NCBI GenBank assembly: GCA_913061265.1
Contig: CAJXVS010000007.1
Coordinates: 186,001-250,000 of the forward strand
Length of the DNA: 64,000 nt
Reading direction: 5' to 3'
From: an uncultured Halobacteriovorax sp.
Lineage (GTDB): Bacteria; Bdellovibrionota; Bacteriovoracia; Bacteriovoracales; Bacteriovoracaceae
The position numbers and the translations under genes were made by a program. The notes below the pieces were generated by a model. The model saw nothing but the letters and a program-made list of their open reading frames with translations. It did no database searches and was not told where the DNA came from. This document shows, piece by piece, positions 17,168-27,013 of the stretch. Position 1 is the stretch's first letter, and each line of letters opens with the position of its first letter.

Positions 17168-18634
17168 ATGTCAAAGATTTCTGATCAACCCGCACTAACT
17201 TACGATGATGTTCTCCTCAAACCTGGATATTCTGAAATCCTTCCAAGCGAAGCTATTTTAGAAACTCAGTTCACGAGAAATATCAAAATTAAAATCCCTA
17301 TCGCATCTTCTGCTATGGATACTGTGACTGAGTCTAAAACGGCCATCACAATGGCCAAAGAAGGGGGCATTGGTGTTATTCATAAAAACCTCTCTATTGA
17401 AGCTCAAGCAGCTGAAGTAAAAAAGGTGAAGAAGTTTGAAGCGGGGATGATCACTGACCCCATTACTATTCATCCTGATGAAACCTTATTCAAATTAGTA
17501 GATCTTATTTCAACTCATAAGATTACAGGTGTTCCTGTTGTAGATGAAAATGGAGTTGCCGTTGGTATCTTAACCAGCAGAGACATGCAGTTTGAAAATA
17601 ACCTAAGTCAAAAAGTTAAAGAAGTGATGACGCCTAAAGAGCAGTTAGTTACAGCTCCTGAGAATATTCCTCTTGAAGAGGCGAAGGCGCTTTTACATAA
17701 GCATAGAATTGAAAAGCTTCCAGTAGTTGATAAGGCTGGAAAATTAAAAGGGCTGATTACTATCAAAGATATTTTAAAAGATATTGATTATCCAAACTCA
17801 AGCAAAGATGAGCAAGGCCGTTTAAGATGTGCCGCCGCCATTGGTGTTGGAGAAAAAGAATTTCAAAGGGCCCTCGCTCTTTGCGAAGCTGGTGTTGATG
17901 CTATTGTTGTTGATACGGCCCATGGTCACTCTAAAGGAGTGATTGAAATGGTTAAGAAACTAAAGAAAGAGGTTTCCTGCGATATCGTTGCTGGAAATGT
18001 TGGAACCGCGGAAGGCTGTCAGGCCTTAATAGATGCGGGAGCCGACGCCATCAAGGTTGGGATTGGACCAGGTTCGATCTGTACCACGAGAGTGATCTCA
18101 GGAATTGGTGTTCCACAGTTAAGCGCTCTTCTTGATGCAAGAGATGTTTGTGAAAAAGCAGGAGTTCCTTATATCGCTGACGGCGGGATTAAGTATTCTG
18201 GAGATATTGTGAAGGCCTTAGCGGCAGGAGCAAAGTGCATTATGATCGGTTCTCTTTTTGCGGGAACTGATGAGACTCCTGGAGAGATGATCCTCTATCA
18301 AGGAAGAAGCTATAAAGTTTATAGAGGCATGGGCTCAATTGGTGCCATGGCCTTAGGTTCAAAAGACCGCTATGGGCAAGGCTCTGTCGATGAGGTTGGA
18401 AAGCTTGTTCCTGAAGGAATTGAAGGGCAAGTTCCTTATAGAGGAAGCCTTCACTCAAATATCTATCAACTTCTAGGTGGACTTAGATCTGGCATGGGTT
18501 ATGTCGGATCAAAAAATCTAGGAGAGCTTCGAGAGAAAGCTCAATTTCAAATAATTACCGCAGCTTCATTAAAAGAGAGTCATCCACACGATGTCATGAT
18601 TACTAAAGAAGCGCCTAATTACTCAATCAGTTAA
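17168..18634 (+). CDS. guaB: Inosine-5-monophosphate dehydrogenase
   Basis: Oxidises IMP to XMP with NAD, the committed step of GMP synthesis. The 488 residues match the long bacterial form. The N-terminal [17 protein letters not shown] is diagnostic. Two CBS domains lie at residues ~95-205 ([27 protein letters not shown]) and usually bind adenine/guanine nucleotides for allosteric control. The catalytic loop [11 protein letters not shown] carries the active Cys, and the flap region [12 protein letters not shown] and KDRYGQGSV is present. guaA follows by 10 bases, forming the usual guaBA operon behind the promoter at 17116. Confidence 0.98.
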   Translation: MSKISDQPALTYDDVLLKPGYSEILPSEAILETQFTRNIKIKIPIASSAMDTVTESKTAITMAKEGGIGVIHKNLSIEAQAAEVKKVKKFEAGMITDPITIHPDETLFKLVDLISTHKITGVPVVDENGVAVGILTSRDMQFENNLSQKVKEVMTPKEQLVTAPENIPLEEAKALLHKHRIEKLPVVDKAGKLKGLITIKDILKDIDYPNSSKDEQGRLRCAAAIGVGEKEFQRALALCEAGVDAIVVDTAHGHSKGVIEMVKKLKKEVSCDIVAGNVGTAEGCQALIDAGADAIKVGIGPGSICTTRVISGIGVPQLSALLDARDVCEKAGVPYIADGGIKYSGDIVKALAAGAKCIMIGSLFAGTDETPGEMILYQGRSYKVYRGMGSIGAMALGSKDRYGQGSVDEVGKLVPEGIEGQVPYRGSLHSNIYQLLGGLRSGMGYVGSKNLGELREKAQFQIITAASLKESHPHDVMITKEAPNYSIS

Positions 18635-18644
18635 GGGTAGAATA

Positions 18645-20201
18645 ATGGATCAACAGGAACGCCTGATTTGGATTATCGACTTTGGGTCGCAGTACACTCA
18701 ACTGATTACAAGAAAGTCTAGAGAACTAGGTTTTTCTAGTGAGATCATTACTTTAAAAGAAAGCCGGAAAAGAATTGAAGAAGGCCTAAGACCAAAGGCC
18801 ATCGTTTTATCTGGAGGCCCTATGAGTGTCTCTGAAGATAAGAATGATTATGAATTCTTAATTGGTCTTGATGATCTACCGACCTTAGGTATTTGTTATG
18901 GCATGCAATTGATGGCCAAGCATTGGGGCGGAGAAGTTGAAAAAGGTCTTCAAGGTGAATACGGTCATGCCAAGCTTCATTTCGAGGGGGATAAGATTCC
19001 TGGCTGCCCAGCTGAATTCAATGTTTGGATGAGCCACTTTGATCACGTCATAAAAGCGCCAAAAGATTTTAAAACAATCCTCATGAGTAAGAATAATATT
19101 ATCGCTGGAATCGAACATGAATCTAAGCCATATTTGGCGCTTCAGTTTCACCCTGAAGTAGAGCATTCTGAACATGGAAAAGATATTCTTCGTTACTTTT
19201 ACGAAGACATCGCAAAACTAAAAAGTGATTGGTCCGCTAAGACTATGTTGATTGAAGCAAAAGAATTGGCCTCTAGTGTTGGAGACGAGTACGTCCTTTG
19301 CGCTTTCTCTGGTGGAGTTGATTCATTAGTGGCGGCCACTCTATGTCATGAAGTTCTTGGAGATAAGGTTCACTGCTTCTTCGTAGATAACGGACTTCTA
19401 AGACCTCAAGATTATCATCATATCGAGCTTCTCAAGAGAGAGACACCTCTTAATATTGAAGTTCTTGATTGCAAAGAACTCTTCCTTTCAAAGCTTGATG
19501 GAGAGGGAGACCCTGAAACGAAAAGAAAGATCATTGGGACTACCTTTATTGAAGTCTTTGAAAAAAAGGTTCATGAATATGAGGCTTCTCATAAAATTGA
19601 ATTTAAATACTTACTTCAAGGCACCCTTTACCCTGATGTGATTGAGTCTCTTTCCCCTCATGATGAAGATGGAAAGAGTTCGACTATTAAGTCTCATCAT
19701 AATGTTGGCGGCCTTCCTGAGAGGATGAACCTTAAGCTTCTTGAACCACTTCGTTTTCTTTTTAAAGATGAAGTTAGAGTGATGGGGGAGCAGCTTGGAT
19801 TAAAACATGAATGGGTTCACCGTCATCCTTTTCCAGGTCCTGGTATCGGTATTAGAATCCTAGGAAAGATTGATCAAAAATCAATTGTTAAGGTTCAAGA
19901 GTCCGATCAAATCCTATTTGAAGAAATGCATAACTTAGATGTTTATAATTCTGTCTGGCAGGCCTTTACAGTTCTTCTTCCTGTTAACACAGTTGGAGTC
20001 AAAGGCGACGCCCGTGCATACGAGCAAGTGATTTGTCTTCGCTTAGTTAACTCTACTGACGGCATGACCGCTGAATGGTCTGATGTACCAAGGAAGTTTC
20101 TCTCAAAGGTTTCTTCTCGAATCACTAATGAAGTGGCAGGAATCACAAGAGTTGTCCTCGATATCACAAGTAAGCCCCCCGGCACTATTGAATGGGAATA
20201 A
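18645..20201 (+). CDS. guaA: GMP synthase (glutamine-hydrolysing)
   Basis: Converts XMP to GMP using ATP and glutamine. The 518 residues are normal length. The N-terminal class I amidotransferase has GICYGMQLMA (nucleophile Cys) and LQFHPEVEHSEHG (His/Glu). The ATP-pyrophosphatase domain has the P-loop AFSGGVDSLVAA, and the C-terminal dimerisation part includes HRHPFPGPGIGIRILG and ends GTIEWE as in nearly all GuaA proteins. It is cotranscribed with guaB. Confidence 0.98.
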   Translation: MDQQERLIWIIDFGSQYTQLITRKSRELGFSSEIITLKESRKRIEEGLRPKAIVLSGGPMSVSEDKNDYEFLIGLDDLPTLGICYGMQLMAKHWGGEVEKGLQGEYGHAKLHFEGDKIPGCPAEFNVWMSHFDHVIKAPKDFKTILMSKNNIIAGIEHESKPYLALQFHPEVEHSEHGKDILRYFYEDIAKLKSDWSAKTMLIEAKELASSVGDEYVLCAFSGGVDSLVAATLCHEVLGDKVHCFFVDNGLLRPQDYHHIELLKRETPLNIEVLDCKELFLSKLDGEGDPETKRKIIGTTFIEVFEKKVHEYEASHKIEFKYLLQGTLYPDVIESLSPHDEDGKSSTIKSHHNVGGLPERMNLKLLEPLRFLFKDEVRVMGEQLGLKHEWVHRHPFPGPGIGIRILGKIDQKSIVKVQESDQILFEEMHNLDVYNSVWQAFTVLLPVNTVGVKGDARAYEQVICLRLVNSTDGMTAEWSDVPRKFLSKVSSRITNEVAGITRVVLDITSKPPGTIEWE

Positions 20202-20284
20202 TCCTATAATTATAGGTAGATAGAAACGCAACTTTCTTATTGCCTCTCTCGTAATACCTTTAGGAACAAAACCTGGAGGTCATT

Positions 20285-20563
20285 ATGAAGTTCATCCTAT
20301 TTTTCTCATTACTTTTAAGCCCTTTTGTCTTTGCCGAAGAAAACCCTGAGAAAGCGGAACGCTTTAATAAGGTTAAAGAATTGGCCATGGAAAGGATCAG
20401 TTCAAAGATGAGTCTCTTAGAAAAAAATAAGTCCTGTATAAGCTCTGCTAGTTCAAGAGAAGAGCTCAAGAGCTGCCGTAAAGCAGGAAAAGAAAGTAGG
20501 CTCCAACTTAAAGAAGAATTTAAGGCAAAGCGAATGGCCTTTAAGAACTCTAGGAAAAAATAA
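20285..20563 (+). CDS. Small secreted helical protein with a Cys pair
   Basis: A 92-residue protein with a signal peptide (MKFILFFSLLLSPFVFA) and a strong GGAGG site 5 bases before ATG. The ~75-residue mature part is highly charged and helical (KAERFNKVKELAMERISS; RLQLKEEFKAKRMAFKN) with just two Cys, in CISSASSREELKSC, spaced as for a helix-hairpin disulfide. Such small periplasmic helical proteins can be chaperone-like, as in the CpxP/Spy class, but no LTxxQ motif is visible and I do not assign a family. It is followed by a hairpin terminator. Confidence 0.75.
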   Translation: MKFILFFSLLLSPFVFAEENPEKAERFNKVKELAMERISSKMSLLEKNKSCISSASSREELKSCRKAGKESRLQLKEEFKAKRMAFKNSRKK

Positions 20564-20573
20564 GTAAAAATGG

Positions 20574-20591
20574 CCCTCTTGAAAGAGAGGG
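20574..20591. terminator. Hairpin terminator between convergent genes
   Basis: CCCTCT and AGAGGG are separated by 6 bases, with A-rich sequence before and TCTTATATT after. It lies between the stop at 20563 and the minus-strand stop at 20594, so it could serve both genes. Confidence 0.6.
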
Positions 20592-20593
20592 TC

Positions 20594-21490
20594 TTATATT
20601 AGGGCTACTTGTTCAAATTTTTGTGATCTTTTCTCTTTCTTTACTCTATGTTGAAGGACTTCATTCTTAACAAAATGATCCTTATGAGTATGGATAACAA
20701 AGAAGCTCATTTCAGGATACTTTCTCTTAAGCCATTTCATCTCTTCCATTATTAATTCTACGTTATGAGGATCATCGTCACTCATCCCAAAACGATGATG
20801 AGGGCTATAGCCATAAACGCGAATCGCTTCTTCGACAGACTCTCTAATAGCCCCACGTTTTAACTCAGCGATGGAGCTCTTTAGTTCTTTATCTCCTAGT
20901 GCAATCCGAACTTCGTTATTACTAACCGGGTAGATAGAAAGAAAGTTTGGATGATTCGGAAGATGGCCTTCACTCACCATAAGCTTTACGCCTTCTTCGA
21001 TTGTTGAGGCGTCATGTCCACGGGCCGTGATCACACTCATTGGGCGGTGATTAAAAGTAGCGTGATAAAAACAGTTCCAGCTAGGCGCTTTCCAATCATA
21101 CTCAGCATTTTGAATGGCCTTAGCCACATCTTGAACAAAGGTTTGTTTCTTTCTAACGATCTTATCGAGAAGACCAAAGTTATGGTCTCTAAAGTAACGA
21201 AAGCTTCCAGAAGTATCATCGAAGTTTAAAAAGTAATCAGCATAAGGACCGCTTGATCCGATCCTTTTATTTTCCTGAGCGAATTCCCCAGAGCCAACAA
21301 AGACTTCTACATTTGTTTTTTTATGAAAGAGAACAATTGGTGTTGAGAGGTAGACAACATTATCGTCGAAGTCGAAGAAATAGAAACTCTTCCCACCAAG
21401 ATGGTGGTTGCGATCCTTTTCTTTTGGTCTCCCAAAACTAAACTCTAGTTGGGACTTTGTGACCTCTCGGCTTTTCTTACCAATGACCAT
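20594..21490 (-). CDS. HAD-like protein of unknown substrate
   Basis: A 298-residue cytoplasmic protein. Motif I of the HAD superfamily is likely FYFFDFDDNVVYLSTP, with the paired Asp at ~40 and 42. An acidic motif IV candidate is FGMSDDDPHNVEL at ~250. A third candidate is the VITARGHD segment at ~155, the place for the Ser/Thr of motif II. The large region between motif I and ITARGHD would be a cap domain. It is a monocistronic gene facing the small secreted protein. I cannot tell its substrate. Confidence 0.65.
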   Translation of the reverse strand: MVIGKKSREVTKSQLEFSFGRPKEKDRNHHLGGKSFYFFDFDDNVVYLSTPIVLFHKKTNVEVFVGSGEFAQENKRIGSSGPYADYFLNFDDTSGSFRYFRDHNFGLLDKIVRKKQTFVQDVAKAIQNAEYDWKAPSWNCFYHATFNHRPMSVITARGHDASTIEEGVKLMVSEGHLPNHPNFLSIYPVSNNEVRIALGDKELKSSIAELKRGAIRESVEEAIRVYGYSPHHRFGMSDDDPHNVELIMEEMKWLKRKYPEMSFFVIHTHKDHFVKNEVLQHRVKKEKRSQKFEQVALI

Positions 21491-21650
21491 TAATTCTCCG
21501 TATGACGAAATGCATTATCTCGTAAAATCGGGCTCTTGGCAATGGAAGTGAAAAATAGTGAGGCTTTCTAAACGGGCCGGGTTCTGACATTGATTCCCTA
21601 GTAAAATCAGGGGGATAAAAGTAGGATTAGGGAAATGAAAAGGAGATAAT

Positions 21651-23264
21651 ATGAGTGATTTAACCCGAAGAGGCTTTGTTCAATTCTTAACTGGAGCTGG
21701 TGTCCTGGCCTTAAAGGTGGGGGCGATCGGATCTCTTCTTCCTATGAGTTCTTGTTCAACTTATAAGAACCTTAAGAAACTTCCTTTTATTCCAATGTCC
21801 CCCATTCAAAGTGATGAACTTGAAAGCGTGGACGGATTAAACTTTCATATCATGGCCCGTTGGGACGATATTATAAATTCAAATGGTGAGCGTTATGGCT
21901 TTAATAACGACTTCACTTCAAGCGTTCCTTTTGAAGGAAAGATGGATGAATCCATCCTTTGGGTTAACCATGAATACCTCTACCCAAATATGTTTCATAA
22001 CAGAGATGTCTCCTACGCAGGAAAACGTTCAAGGTCTGAGATCATCAAAGAGATGAAGGCCCTTGGTGGATCTTTATTAAAGATAAAGAAATCAAAAGAT
22101 GGTCTTTGGAATATAGAAAAAGATTCTAAGTACAATAGAAGAGTCGACGGTCAGTCGGCGATCCCTTTAGTGGCAGAGAGAAAAATCTCGGGTCATAGTA
22201 TTGCTATTGGTACCCATGGAAACTGCGCCGGGGGCTTAACTCCTTGGGGAAGTTTCTTAACTTGTGAAGAAGGTTATATGCTTCACTTTACCGAGAGAAA
22301 TAGTAAGGGCGAAGTTATTCAGAAACCACCCTTTAATTGGGAGCAACACTTTAAGCACCCAGGTGAACATTATGGTTGGGTTGTAGAAGTAGAGGCCTTA
22401 ACGGGTAAGGCAAAGAAGCTAACCGCTCTTGGGCGCTTCTCTCATGAATGCGCTACTTGCGTCTTAGATAAAGATGGGAAGACTGTTGTTTATTCAGGAG
22501 ATGATAAAGAAGGGGAGCATATCTATAAGTTTATTTCCGAAAAGAAAGGAAGCTTAGACAAGGGTGAACTCTTCGTTGCTGATATCGTTAATGGAAAATG
22601 GATTAGCATGGACATTAATAAGCAGCCCAAATTAAAAGAGGCCTTCAAAGATCAAACTGAAGTCTTAACCTTTTGTCGAGAGGCCTCTAAGCTTGTTGGA
22701 GCCACTCCTTGCGATCGACCTGAAGACATTGTTATCAATCCCCATAATGGAGATGTCCTTGTTACTCTTACAAATAATAAACCTAAAGGAAATTTTCACG
22801 GATCGATTCTAAAGATTTCTGAAAAAGATTCTTATTCAGGTATGAACTTTAGCGCCTCTGACTTTATGGTTGGCGGTGTTACTAATAAGTTTGCTTGCCC
22901 CGATAATATTGAGTTTGATAGAAATGGAAACCTTTGGCTTTGTTCAGATATGTCTGGCAGCGATATGAATCGAAAGACTCCCTATCTTCCTTTTAAAAAT
23001 AACGGACTCTTCTTTATACCCTTAAGTGGAGACCTTGCTGGGACTGTGCATCAAGTGGCCTCGGCCCCAACGGATGCTGAGTTCACGGGGATTAGTTTTT
23101 CACCAGATGGGTTAAGTATGTTTTGTTCTGTGCAGCACCCAGGGGAGAAGTCCAAGAGTATGAAATCCTTAAGAAGTCATTGGCCTGATGGTGGAAACTC
23201 TTTACCACGCTCTTCGCTCGTGCAGTTTTATGGGCCTGTTATCGACCAACTTCTAGGCAGTTAA
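21651..23264 (+). CDS. phoX: PhoX-family (DUF839) phosphatase, Tat-exported
   Basis: A 537-residue member of the PhoX family, monomeric alkaline phosphatases that use Fe and Ca and release phosphate outside the cytoplasm. The N-terminus has the twin-arginine motif LTRRGFVQFL followed by a hydrophobic stretch, and then PMSSCST, which could be a lipobox, so the protein may be a Tat-exported lipoprotein. Family blocks include WVNHEYLYP, GTHGNCAGGLTPWGSFLTCEE, HYGWVVEVE, GRFSHECATC, VYSGDDKEGEHIYKF, DRPEDIVINPHNGDV and FACPDNIEFD. A strong AAGGAG precedes the ATG. Catalytic activity is inferred from the family; some DUF839 members are uncharacterised. Confidence 0.88.
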   Translation: MSDLTRRGFVQFLTGAGVLALKVGAIGSLLPMSSCSTYKNLKKLPFIPMSPIQSDELESVDGLNFHIMARWDDIINSNGERYGFNNDFTSSVPFEGKMDESILWVNHEYLYPNMFHNRDVSYAGKRSRSEIIKEMKALGGSLLKIKKSKDGLWNIEKDSKYNRRVDGQSAIPLVAERKISGHSIAIGTHGNCAGGLTPWGSFLTCEEGYMLHFTERNSKGEVIQKPPFNWEQHFKHPGEHYGWVVEVEALTGKAKKLTALGRFSHECATCVLDKDGKTVVYSGDDKEGEHIYKFISEKKGSLDKGELFVADIVNGKWISMDINKQPKLKEAFKDQTEVLTFCREASKLVGATPCDRPEDIVINPHNGDVLVTLTNNKPKGNFHGSILKISEKDSYSGMNFSASDFMVGGVTNKFACPDNIEFDRNGNLWLCSDMSGSDMNRKTPYLPFKNNGLFFIPLSGDLAGTVHQVASAPTDAEFTGISFSPDGLSMFCSVQHPGEKSKSMKSLRSHWPDGGNSLPRSSLVQFYGPVIDQLLGS

Positions 23265-23388
23265 GAGACTAACTTACATTGTCTAACTGGTCGTAATTAT
23301 AGGGGTTTTTAGTAAAAGCAAAACTGACGGATAGTGAAAAATATTATAGTCTTTTACTCAATACACACAACACTGAGAGAGACATTTA

Positions 23389-26300
23389 ATGACTGAAATT
23401 ACTTCCATTCGGGAAAGCCAACCCGACTCGTTTGTACACTTGCATCTACATACCCAGTACTCTCTTCTTGATGGTGCCATCCGCTTACCTGACCTTATTG
23501 AAAGGGCCACGGAGCTTGGTGTTCCTGCCATCGCGCAAACAGATCATGGCAATATGTTTGGGGCGATTGATTTTTATAAACGTTGTAAGAAGGCCGGAAT
23601 CAAACCGATTCTGGGTTCAGAAATATATTTTACTCCAGGCTCTCGCTTTGATCGTAAGGCCGCCAAAAGAAATAAATCAGTTAGTTCTCAAGATGAAGAA
23701 GAGTCTTCAAGACAGATTCACCATCTTATTCTTCTGGCTAAAAATAATGTTGGATATCAAAACTTATGTAAGCTTCTCTCTCATGCCTACCTTGAGGGGT
23801 TTTATTATAAGCCTAGGGCCGACCTCGATCTTCTAAAAGAATATGGAGAAGGTCTTATCTGTACGACTGCTTGTTTAAAAGGAGAGGTTGGTTATAACTT
23901 CTTTACCGGTCAAGATGAAAGAGCGGTTAAGGCCGTTACTAAGTTGCATGATCTCTTTGGTGATGACTTTTATTTAGAGATTCAAGAAAATGGAATCCCT
24001 GAGCAGAAGATTGTTAATGAAAAGGTGATTGCTTACGCTCAAGAAAATAATATCAATATTGTGGCGACTAATGACGCTCACTATATGACTCCTGAAGATG
24101 CAACGGCTCAAGAAGTTCTTCTTTGTGTTCAGACCGGGAAGACCTACGCTGACGAAAATAGGATGAGAATGACTTCTCGCGAGTTCTACTTCAAGACTCC
24201 TGAAGAGATGAGAGAGGCCTTTAGTCATATTCCTGAAGCCTGTGACAACACTCTTGTTATTGCTGATAAATGTAATGTGGAACTTAACTGGACGGATGAT
24301 GATGGAAATCAGATCTATCATCTACCAGACTTTCCTATTGAAACAGATGAAACAACTGATGACTATTTTAGAAGGCTCACAAGTGAAGGTCTTGAGGAGC
24401 GTTTTGCTGGTCCTCAGTTTGCTAAGATTCGAGTTGAAGAAAACTGGGAAGAAGATAAACAAAGTTATTACGATCGCCTGACTGAAGAAGTTGAGATGAT
24501 CATTAAGATGGGGTTCCCTGGTTACTTCTTAATCGTTGGTGACTTTATTAAATGGTCTAAAGACAACGGCATCCCCGTTGGTCCTGGTCGGGGTTCTGGT
24601 GCTGGTTCTCTAGTGGCGTATTCACTAGGAATTACTAATATCAATCCACTTCCTTATAACCTTCTTTTTGAAAGATTTATTAATCCTGAACGTATTTCTA
24701 TGCCTGACTTTGACGTTGATTTTTGTCAATTCGGAAGGCCTAAGGTTATTGAGTATGTAACAAAGAAGTACGGAGAAGATAATGTTGGTCAGATTATTAC
24801 CTTTGGTAAGCTTCAGGCCAAAGCTGTTATTAAAGATGTCTCCCGTGTCTTCGGACTCTCTTTTTCTGAATCAGATGTCCTCTCGAAACTCATTCCCGAT
24901 GAACTTGGAATCTCACTAGGTAAATCCTTAGAGATGGAGCCTAAGTTTGGCGAACTTATGGAATCAGATCCTAAGATCCGCCAGATTATAACCATCGCTC
25001 TTAGGTTAGAAGGACTCTATCGTCACGCTGGTATTCATGCGGCGGGTGTTATTATTACCAATAAGCCTCTCGTAGAATATTGCCCTCTTTTTAAAGGATC
25101 AAAAGGAGAGAAGGTTGTTCAGTTTGATAAAGACTTCTCTGAAGATATTGGGCTTGTTAAATTTGATTTCCTTGGTCTAAAGACTCTTACGGTTATTGAT
25201 CACGCAGCCAAATTTATTCAACGAGATCATGACCCTAACTTTGATATTGAAGAGATTGATATCGAAGATAGTAATGTTTATGACTATATTTCAGAAGGAA
25301 ACTCAATCGGAGTCTTCCAGCTTGAATCTTCTGGGATGATTGATCTTTGTAAAAGGATTAAGCCTGGAACACTCGACGATATTACCGCCATCAACGCCCT
25401 TTATAGACCTGGTCCCCTTAACTCTGGGATGGTTGATGACTTTATTGATATTAAACATAAGAGAAAGACTGAATCTTATCCGTTTCCTGAATTAGAACCG
25501 GTTCTTAAAGATACTTACGGGGTTATTGTCTACCAAGAGCAGGTGATGAAGATCGCTCAGGTTCTTGCCGGCTACTCTCTAGGTCAAGCGGATATTCTTC
25601 GTAAGGCCATGGGAAAAAAGAAGATCAGTCTTATTGAAGAGCATAGGGCCATCTTCTTAAAAGGGGCCGATGAGAGAGGCTTTGATCAAAAGAAAGCCGA
25701 TGAGCTCTATCAGCTTATGGCCAACTTCGCGGAATACGGATTCAATAAGTCTCACGCCGTGGCCTATGCCTTAATCGCTTATCAAACGGCTTTCTTAAAG
25801 CATTATTATCCAGCCTGTTTCTTCGCTGCACTTTTATCAACGGAATTATCTAATGTTGATAAAGTGACCATCTATATTAACGATGCGAAGAATTACGATA
25901 TTGAAGTTCTTCCTCCAGATGTTAACGAATCTCTCTGGCTCTTCAACGTTGTTGAAAAGAATATTCGCTTTGGATTAGGAGCGGTTAAGAACGTTGGTGA
26001 GTCTGCTGTTGGCTCTCTCATCGCTGAGAGAACCGAGAACGGAGAGTTCAAAGGCTTTATTGATTTTTGTCAAAGAGTCGATCTTAAAGTTATCAATAAA
26101 AGAATGATCGAATCCCTGATTAAGGTTGGTGGCTTCGATGGTTGTGAGCGCATGAATAGAAAGACCTTGCTTGAAAGCATGGAACTCATCATTGCTTACG
26201 CTCAAAAGAAACAAGAAGAAAAGGCCCTCGGGCAAGTCTCACTTTTTGGTGCAGAGGAAAGTGATCCTTCCACCACTATGGAGCGCTTAGATATTCAAGA

Positions 26301-26985
26301 GATTGCGGACTTTGATGACCGTGAAAAGCTTGGCTATGAAAAGGCCCTTATGGGCATCTTCGTAAGTGGCCATCCTCTTGATAGATTTAAGGATGTGATC
26401 AAACAGCTCTCTTCTATGGAAATTTCTACCCTTATGGATATGACTGGATCTGATAAGCGTGAGGTCACTCTTGCAGGGATGATCACAGGTAGGAAAAATA
26501 TTCTGACTAAAAAGGGCGATAAAATGTGCTTTGCGACGTTCGAGGACTTAAGCGGAAAGCTCGAGTGCATCGTGTTTCCGAGAACTTTTGCCGAGTATGA
26601 AGAGATCCTTTCATCAGATGAACCACTTGTCATGAAAGGCTTTAGTAACCTCAATGAAGAGCCTAGGAAATTTTTTCCGGAGAAGATCTTAAAACTTCGA
26701 GATCAGGCAGAGGATAGGGTTACTGGAGTAAGAATTAATGTTAAAATAGATGAGCTTAACCAAAAGAGGTTAGAGCGTTTTAAACAGGTACTTCTAAGCT
26801 ATAGAGGAACTGTTCCTTTGGATGTTATTTTTGAATCTGAAGAAGGAAAGGCTCGCTTGCCGCTAGGGCAAGAGTTCTTAGTTAACCCGACGCCGCAGAT
26901 GGCCGCAAAGGTTAACGAAGTGTTTCAATCTAACAGCGTCAAGTTTATTGTCGATGGAAGAATTGAAGAAGTGCAATTTAATTAA
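23389..26985 (+). CDS. dnaE: DNA polymerase III alpha subunit
   Basis: Replicative polymerase, 1198 residues, standard for DnaE. The N-terminal PHP domain begins with VHLHLHTQYSLLDGAI. The palm catalytic acidic residues are in MPDFDVDF, with GPGRGSGAGSLVAY before them. The Cys-free finger region has RHAGIHAAGVII, and NKSHAVAYALIAYQTAFLK is typical. The C-terminal OB fold includes MCFATFEDLSG and a tail typical of the group. The gene stands in a long run of + strand genes. The upstream 124 bases show no strong promoter that I can defend. Confidence 0.97.
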   Translation: MTEITSIRESQPDSFVHLHLHTQYSLLDGAIRLPDLIERATELGVPAIAQTDHGNMFGAIDFYKRCKKAGIKPILGSEIYFTPGSRFDRKAAKRNKSVSSQDEEESSRQIHHLILLAKNNVGYQNLCKLLSHAYLEGFYYKPRADLDLLKEYGEGLICTTACLKGEVGYNFFTGQDERAVKAVTKLHDLFGDDFYLEIQENGIPEQKIVNEKVIAYAQENNINIVATNDAHYMTPEDATAQEVLLCVQTGKTYADENRMRMTSREFYFKTPEEMREAFSHIPEACDNTLVIADKCNVELNWTDDDGNQIYHLPDFPIETDETTDDYFRRLTSEGLEERFAGPQFAKIRVEENWEEDKQSYYDRLTEEVEMIIKMGFPGYFLIVGDFIKWSKDNGIPVGPGRGSGAGSLVAYSLGITNINPLPYNLLFERFINPERISMPDFDVDFCQFGRPKVIEYVTKKYGEDNVGQIITFGKLQAKAVIKDVSRVFGLSFSESDVLSKLIPDELGISLGKSLEMEPKFGELMESDPKIRQIITIALRLEGLYRHAGIHAAGVIITNKPLVEYCPLFKGSKGEKVVQFDKDFSEDIGLVKFDFLGLKTLTVIDHAAKFIQRDHDPNFDIEEIDIEDSNVYDYISEGNSIGVFQLESSGMIDLCKRIKPGTLDDITAINALYRPGPLNSGMVDDFIDIKHKRKTESYPFPELEPVLKDTYGVIVYQEQVMKIAQVLAGYSLGQADILRKAMGKKKISLIEEHRAIFLKGADERGFDQKKADELYQLMANFAEYGFNKSHAVAYALIAYQTAFLKHYYPACFFAALLSTELSNVDKVTIYINDAKNYDIEVLPPDVNESLWLFNVVEKNIRFGLGAVKNVGESAVGSLIAERTENGEFKGFIDFCQRVDLKVINKRMIESLIKVGGFDGCERMNRKTLLESMELIIAYAQKKQEEKALGQVSLFGAEESDPSTTMERLDIQEIADFDDREKLGYEKALMGIFVSGHPLDRFKDVIKQLSSMEISTLMDMTGSDKREVTLAGMITGRKNILTKKGDKMCFATFEDLSGKLECIVFPRTFAEYEEILSSDEPLVMKGFSNLNEEPRKFFPEKILKLRDQAEDRVTGVRINVKIDELNQKRLERFKQVLLSYRGTVPLDVIFESEEGKARLPLGQEFLVNPTPQMAAKVNEVFQSNSVKFIVDGRIEEVQFN

Positions 26986-27013
26986 TTAGAATCAGGCTCT
27001 AAGGAAGGACGTC

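Noticed and set aside
20203-20216. Perfect palindrome CCTATAATTATAGG after guaA
   Set aside because: Short and AT-rich, no T-run and no -35; no stronger function than chance can be argued.
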